Below, in pieces: positions 60,310 to 64,000 of a stretch of 64,000 nucleotides of DNA. Within the stretch, counting starts at the first letter, position 1. The number at the start of each line of letters is the position of its first letter. The notes below the pieces were generated by a model. It was not told where the DNA came from, did not search any database, and saw only the letters and a program-made list of their open reading frames with translations. Source of the stretch: Verrucomicrobia bacterium SCGC AAA164-M04 (lineage in GTDB: Bacteria > Verrucomicrobiota > Verrucomicrobiae > Verrucomicrobiales > Akkermansiaceae). The stretch is from positions 40,686-104,685 of the forward strand of contig KB912124.1 in NCBI GenBank assembly GCA_000383735.1, written 5' to 3'. The translations under genes and the position numbers were made by a program.

Positions 60310-62109
60310 TTACTCTTCCTTTGGCTTTTCAACATAGGTCGATTTGATTCGGAGGTCACGCAGAGCGACCGGTGTTGCGCTGCCCGGGCTCGAGGTCATG
60401 ATTTCAGCTCCCTTATTGTTTTTTGGGAAAGCAATGACCTCCCGAATTGAGTCTTCCTGACATGCGAGCATTACGACCCGGTCGAGTCCTAAAGCGATGC
60501 CTCCGTGTGGGGGAGCCCCAAACTTAAAGGCCTCAAGGATATGAGCAAATTCCGTATTCGCCTCTTCTTCGGTGATGCCCAGAGCTTTGAACATCGAGCT
60601 TTGGAGATCTGATTCATGAATCCGGATCGATCCGCCACCGAGTTCGTATCCGTTCAGAACGACATCATAAGCCTGGGCTCTCAGGTCATCGAGTTCTCCG
60701 TTGCGAAGCTTCTCCTCGTCTTCTTTGAGGGGGCGGGTAAAGGGGTGGTGAACTGCAACGTAGCGACCCTCTTCTTCATCGAAAGCAAGGAGAGGGAACT
60801 CGGTAACCCAAAGGAAATCGAGTGCGGTATTTCCTTCGAGAAGGTTTTGATACTCGGCAACTTCAAGCCGGATTCTGCCTAGGACATCACAAGCGGCTTC
60901 CCACTTGTCGGCGGCGAAAAGAATTAAATCACCCGGCTCGATATTAAGCTTTTTACGGAGAGCCTCGACTTCGTCGTCGGTCATTCGCTTTACGAAGGGT
61001 GAACGCCAGGTCGAGCGATCGGTGTCACGTGCCTGGATATAAGCCAGTCCCTTCGCTCCCGCTTCTTGGGCGAGCTTAGTAAGCTTGTCAACTTGGCCTA
61101 CCGAAATGTTAGCGAAGCCTTTTGCGTTGATTGCTTTTACTACGCCGCCGTTTGCAACGGTGCCTGAGAATACTCGGAACTCGCAATCTTTGAGCTCTTC
61201 GGTGAGGTCAACCATCTCCATTCCGATCCTTCGTTCGGGTTTGTCCGAGCCGTAGCAGTTCATCGCATCGTGCCAGGTCAGGCGTTCGAAAGGAGTCGGG
61301 ACTTCAACACCACGCGCTTGCTCGAACATTGAGGAAAGCATTCCCTCAATCAGCCCAATGATGTCGTCTTGGTTCACAAATGATGCTTCGATATCGATCT
61401 GCGAAAACTCAGGTTGACGATCTGCGCGAAGATCTTCATCTCGGAAGCATCGAGCAACCTGGAAATATTTTTCGACACCGGCCACCATGAGCATTTGCTT
61501 GTATTGCTGGGGGGCTTGGGGAAGCGCGTAAAATCTGCCGGGATTAATGCGGCTTGGGACAAGGAAATCTCTCGCGCCCTCAGGAGTTGCCTTGGAAAGA
61601 ATAGGTGTCTCAACCTCGATGAAACCATCGTCAGAAAGGTAATCGCGAGCCGCCTTGGTAATGATGTGACGCTGGCGAAGGTTGCTTGTGAGACGAGGAC
61701 GGCGGAGGTCGAGGTAGCGATGCTTGAGGCGGAGATCTTCGTTAGAGAGTTCCTTGTCGAGCTGGAAAGGTAGCACCTCGGCCTTATTTACGATGGTCAA
61801 CTGGGCCGCTGCAATTTCCACTTCACCCGTTTCAAGGTTGTCGTTCTTGGTATCGACTTCATCAGTCTTGAGCCGCTCCTCAACATTTCCTGTGACTTGG
61901 ACTACGTCTTCCGAACGGAGTTTGTGTGAAAGCTCAGCTGCTTCTGGTGAGACTTCGGAGCGAAAGACGCACTGGGTAATGCCTTCACGATCACGAAGGT
62001 CGATAAAGATCACGCCACCTTGGTCTCGGACGGTATTAACCCACCCGATTAGGGTGACGGTTTCTCCGATATGGCCCGGACGGATTTCGTTGCAGTGGTG
62101 TGTTCTCAT
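60310..62109 (-). CDS. aspS: Aspartate-tRNA ligase
   Basis: AspS charges tRNA-Asp. The 599 residues are the bacterial type. An OB-fold anticodon domain comes first (VTLIGWVNTVRDQGGVIFID). The class II core follows with motif 2 (YFQVARCFRDEDLRADRQPEF) split by the GAD insert, and motif 3 (GIALGLDRVVMLACQED). The start overlaps the hisS stop by four bases, so the two synthetases are cotranscribed. Discriminating versus non-discriminating for Asn was not decided; a tRNA-Asn gene lies nearby. Confidence 0.96.
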   Translation of the reverse strand: MRTHHCNEIRPGHIGETVTLIGWVNTVRDQGGVIFIDLRDREGITQCVFRSEVSPEAAELSHKLRSEDVVQVTGNVEERLKTDEVDTKNDNLETGEVEIAAAQLTIVNKAEVLPFQLDKELSNEDLRLKHRYLDLRRPRLTSNLRQRHIITKAARDYLSDDGFIEVETPILSKATPEGARDFLVPSRINPGRFYALPQAPQQYKQMLMVAGVEKYFQVARCFRDEDLRADRQPEFSQIDIEASFVNQDDIIGLIEGMLSSMFEQARGVEVPTPFERLTWHDAMNCYGSDKPERRIGMEMVDLTEELKDCEFRVFSGTVANGGVVKAINAKGFANISVGQVDKLTKLAQEAGAKGLAYIQARDTDRSTWRSPFVKRMTDDEVEALRKKLNIEPGDLILFAADKWEAACDVLGRIRLEVAEYQNLLEGNTALDFLWVTEFPLLAFDEEEGRYVAVHHPFTRPLKEDEEKLRNGELDDLRAQAYDVVLNGYELGGGSIRIHESDLQSSMFKALGITEEEANTEFAHILEAFKFGAPPHGGIALGLDRVVMLACQEDSIREVIAFPKNNKGAEIMTSSPGSATPVALRDLRIKSTYVEKPKEE

Positions 62110-63380
62110 TGATTCAGATATTGGGAAATAGTTTGGACGATTGAATCGTCAGCGCTTAGTTTGACTTCCTCGCGAGTTGCCAAGATTTTGAGCGAAATTT
62201 CAGGGAATTCATTTCCGATGACGATCGCTAAAGGTGCTTTGGATTGCTGGGCAGCCTTAAATTGTTTGTTGAATTTCGTGGAGGTTAACGAATAGGAAAC
62301 AGCGATTCCGTTGGAGCGAAGTTTGGTTGCTAGACTGAGGGCCGCTCGTTGTTGCTCGGGATCAGCTACCACGATGAAAACGTCGCAAGTGGTTTCGGAA
62401 TCTAGGGCGGCCTGCATTTTCTCCAGTGCACTTGGCGTATCTTCGATCAAGTTCCGGATCACAACATCACCAATGGCGAAACCGACTGCAGGAAGATCCA
62501 CCTTTCCGTCGGAAAGCGCGGCCACGAGTGTGTCGTAGCGACCGCCACCAGCTACCGCGCGTTTCTTCTTCTGAGCATCAAAAATCTCGAAAACTATTCC
62601 AGTGTAGTAGGCCAATCCACGCACGATGGAAAGGTCTACCTCTACATCGTTCCGCATACCTCGAGCCTCAAGGTTATCGAGCACCACTTGGAGATCCTGG
62701 CTGAGCGCCGAGGGAGAATTAATGGCCTCTCGGATCTCCTCGAGTGAAAGTCCAAGCTTTTCTAGCTTGGGTCCACATACCCCATCCTTATCTCGCTCTA
62801 GTTTATCAATAATACTCAGAAGCGCTTCCGCTTGGTTATCGTCTAGGCCTTTCGAATTTGCAAAGTTCTGCCAGTAGCCACGATCAGAGAGACGGATGAC
62901 AAAGTCACCTTGCTTGAAGCCAAATTCACGCATCAGCTCGATGGTAAGAGCAATCAACTCGGCATCGGCAGTTGGCTCAGCTTCTCCAATTAGGTCGACG
63001 TTAAATTGGTAAAATTCCCTGGTTCGACCAGCTTGAGGCGCTTCATAGCGGAAACATTGTCCGATCTCAAACCAGCGCATCGGCTTCTGGTAGGCCCGCT
63101 GGCTTTCAATAAGAACTCGGCCAAGAGATGCGGTGACTTCTGGGCGAAGTGTGACATCTCGACCCCCTTGGTCTTCGAATCGGAAAAGCTGCGTCCCAAG
63201 TTCTCCGCCGGTCTTTTTTAGGTAGAGTTCAGTGGCTTCGACGATGGGGGTTTCATACTCCAAAAAGCCATAGCGCCTCGCCACTTCACGAAAGGTCCTG
63301 AAGAGGTAATTTCGCACTGCACAGTCTTCGGGACGGAAGTCTCGAAAGCCGGGGAGGGTCTGAAATGCGCCTTTAGCCAT
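62106..63380 (-). CDS. hisS: Histidine-tRNA ligase
   Basis: HisS charges tRNA-His. The 424 residues show class II motif 1 (GFLEYETPIVEATELY), motif 2 (WFEIGQCFRYEAPQAGRTRE), the His-specific segments (LAYYTGIVFEIFDAQ) and motif 3 (VDLPAVGFAIGDVV). A C-terminal anticodon domain follows (VFIVVADPEQQRAALSLATK). It is the first gene of the hisS-aspS operon. Confidence 0.95.
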   Translation of the reverse strand: MAKGAFQTLPGFRDFRPEDCAVRNYLFRTFREVARRYGFLEYETPIVEATELYLKKTGGELGTQLFRFEDQGGRDVTLRPEVTASLGRVLIESQRAYQKPMRWFEIGQCFRYEAPQAGRTREFYQFNVDLIGEAEPTADAELIALTIELMREFGFKQGDFVIRLSDRGYWQNFANSKGLDDNQAEALLSIIDKLERDKDGVCGPKLEKLGLSLEEIREAINSPSALSQDLQVVLDNLEARGMRNDVEVDLSIVRGLAYYTGIVFEIFDAQKKKRAVAGGGRYDTLVAALSDGKVDLPAVGFAIGDVVIRNLIEDTPSALEKMQAALDSETTCDVFIVVADPEQQRAALSLATKLRSNGIAVSYSLTSTKFNKQFKAAQQSKAPLAIVIGNEFPEISLKILATREEVKLSADDSIVQTISQYLNQ

Positions 63381-63504
63381 GGGATTACCGCGGGCTTTTC
63401 CGCGGGCGCGCGAGATTAAGTATCGTTCTCTCGATGTCGAGGCGGGATTCCTTGAATTACCATTGATCTCAAGGGGCCAAATGGGCTCGCGAAAATGTCA
63501 GGAA

Positions 63505-63533
63505 TTGTTCAATTAATTCTTGATGATATTCTG
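63505..63533 (+). promoter_or_regulatory. Candidate promoter of tRNA-Asn
   Basis: TTGTTC (63505-63510) and TATTCT (63528-63533) are spaced by 17 bases and lie about 37 bases before the tRNA. Both boxes are imperfect. Confidence 0.3.
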
Positions 63534-63569
63534 ATCTCCGGACAAGTTCCGCCCGCAACGAAAGGAGCA

Positions 63570-63644
63570 TCCGGCGTAGCTCAGCGGTAGAGCGGGTGGC
63601 TGTTAACCACTAGGTCCTTGGTTCGAACCCAAGCGCCGGAGCCA
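63570..63644 (+). tRNA. tRNA-Asn (anticodon GTT)
   Basis: The cloverleaf is complete. The acceptor stem TCCGGCG (63570-63576) pairs with CGCCGGA (63634-63640). The D arm is GCTC/GAGC. The anticodon stem GGTGG/CCACT has the loop CTGTTAA with anticodon GTT. The T arm is CTTGG/CCAAG with the loop TTCGAAC. The discriminator is G and CCA is encoded (63642-63644). Confidence 0.97.
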
Positions 63645-63646
63645 TT

Positions 63647-63685
63647 GAAGGCCCTGATCCATAACGGATTAGGGCCTTCACCTTT
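63647..63685 (+). terminator. Terminator-like hairpin directly after tRNA-Asn
   Basis: A 14-bp stem with one G-U pair (arms 63647-63660 and 63666-63679, 5-base loop) starts two bases after the encoded CCA and is followed by ACC and four T. It would end the tRNA transcript. Confidence 0.75.
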
Positions 63686-64000
63686 TCTAGAGATAGCTAG
63701 TGTAGGCACCAAGTGTAGGCACCTTTTAAGGCCTATTTTACCCCCTCATAAGGGTGGTTTAACACCCCTTTGAAGGGTCCTATTTCTGCTTTTTTGACAC
63801 TTTTTTTGCATAATCAGAGACCCGAAAATGGTTTTTTTCGGTAAATTAGTTAGGAAAGGTTAACCTTTTCTCGGTTTTTTTGGGCCAAAATGAGTGCCTG
63901 TGTCGGGTGAAAATTGCCCTTTTGAGGTGAAAAAAAATCGGGTTTCGACCCTCTTAAGATGCTCCAGATGCAATTTTGAACCTCTTTTAAGTGCAATTTC
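63686..64000. other. Non-coding, A/T-tract-rich region downstream of tRNA-Asn
   Basis: No gene is recognised in these 315 bases. It holds two copies of the 12-mer AGTGTAGGCACC (63699-63710 and 63712-63723), several T runs of seven or so (for example near 63790-63808, 63831-63838 and 63874-63880) and a perfect 14-bp palindrome AAAGGTTAACCTTT (63855-63868). The composition differs from the rest of the window. It could be the left edge of an element integrated at the tRNA, but no integrase is in view. Confidence 0.5.
63699..63723. repeat. Tandem 12-mer direct repeat near tRNA-Asn
   Basis: AGTGTAGGCACC occurs twice with a period of 13 bases, 55 bases after the tRNA end. It may be recombinase arm sites or chance. 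Confidence 0.6.

Noticed and set aside
63795..63816. TTGACA followed by CATAAT as a promoter in the right-edge region
   Set aside because: The spacing is only about 9 bases, too short for a sigma-70 promoter, and no gene follows in the window.
1..64000. CRISPR arrays, insertion sequences, rRNA genes, toxin-antitoxin pairs
   Set aside because: None was seen: no regularly spaced repeats, no transposase-like protein, no rRNA sequence and no small paired ORFs of known families.

Overview
The window reads as a chromosomal, housekeeping-rich segment of a Gram-negative bacterium with a densely packed genome, most likely a member of the Verrucomicrobiota. The reasons are the mix of an outer-membrane and periplasm gene set (two ExbB/ExbD-type motors, RlpA, a beta-barrel protein, secreted cytochrome c peroxidase), a secreted Ni-type superoxide dismutase, PQQ-propeller and EF-hand exported proteins, orphan prepilin-like proteins and a methionine synthase split into two genes. 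The phylum call is inference from gene content; there is no rRNA here. No transposon, prophage or CRISPR array was seen.

Layout. 1-3160 (+): end of an acyl-activating-like gene, then grpE-dnaJ-rsmE. 3313-4338 (-): mutY. 4431-19058 (+): rnhC, an HU protein, rlpA, murJ, an unknown membrane protein, a prepilin-like protein, an ABC exporter pair, a TonB/TolA-ExbB-ExbD set, def, a proline-rich unknown, a large hydantoinase/oxoprolinase and a glutaredoxin, closed by a strong terminator. 19187-22173 (+): guaB-guaA, the IMP to GMP branch. 22182-25761 (-): exbB-exbD-TPR. 25886-27448 (+): uvrC. 27479-28702 (-): exported propeller protein. 28759-29742 (+): BASS transporter. 29813-31434 (-): sodN plus di-heme peroxidase, a compact export-targeted oxidative-defence pair. 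31645-37026 (-): homocysteine-binding half of MetH, the rest of MetH, a lipoprotein and a SpoU methyltransferase. 37237-39736 (+): infA, a PgpH-like HD phosphodiesterase and ybeY. 39820-46081 (+): two PilB/GspE ATPases, PilC/GspF, a GspG-like pseudopilin and a Lys/Arg-rich protein. 46145-50292 (-): metG, a TPR protein and a PpiD-like chaperone. 50506-63380: a YyaL-like thioredoxin-fold protein, metallophosphoesterase, dCMP deaminase-like protein, TPR, nadD-scpA, an AsmA-like protein, metF, an EF-hand protein, a beta-barrel, aspS and hisS. 63570-63644 (+): tRNA-Asn, then 356 bases without a gene.

The points most worth a second look are these. (1) infA has an unmistakable IF-1 core but no ATG, GTG or TTG in frame, so it seems to start at AUC. 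(2) The IF-1 carries a Gly/Arg-rich N-terminal tail. (3) The Ni superoxide dismutase has a Sec-type signal peptide placed so that cleavage would expose the His-Cys nickel hook, and it is followed directly by a periplasmic peroxidase. (4) dnaJ and metH are each broken by one extra G in a G run, which is either an assembly error or slippage. (5) MurJ carries an insert of about 140 residues in a predicted periplasmic loop. (6) A perfect 16-bp palindrome lies just upstream of the metH operon.

All calls are from reading the sequence; no database search was run.
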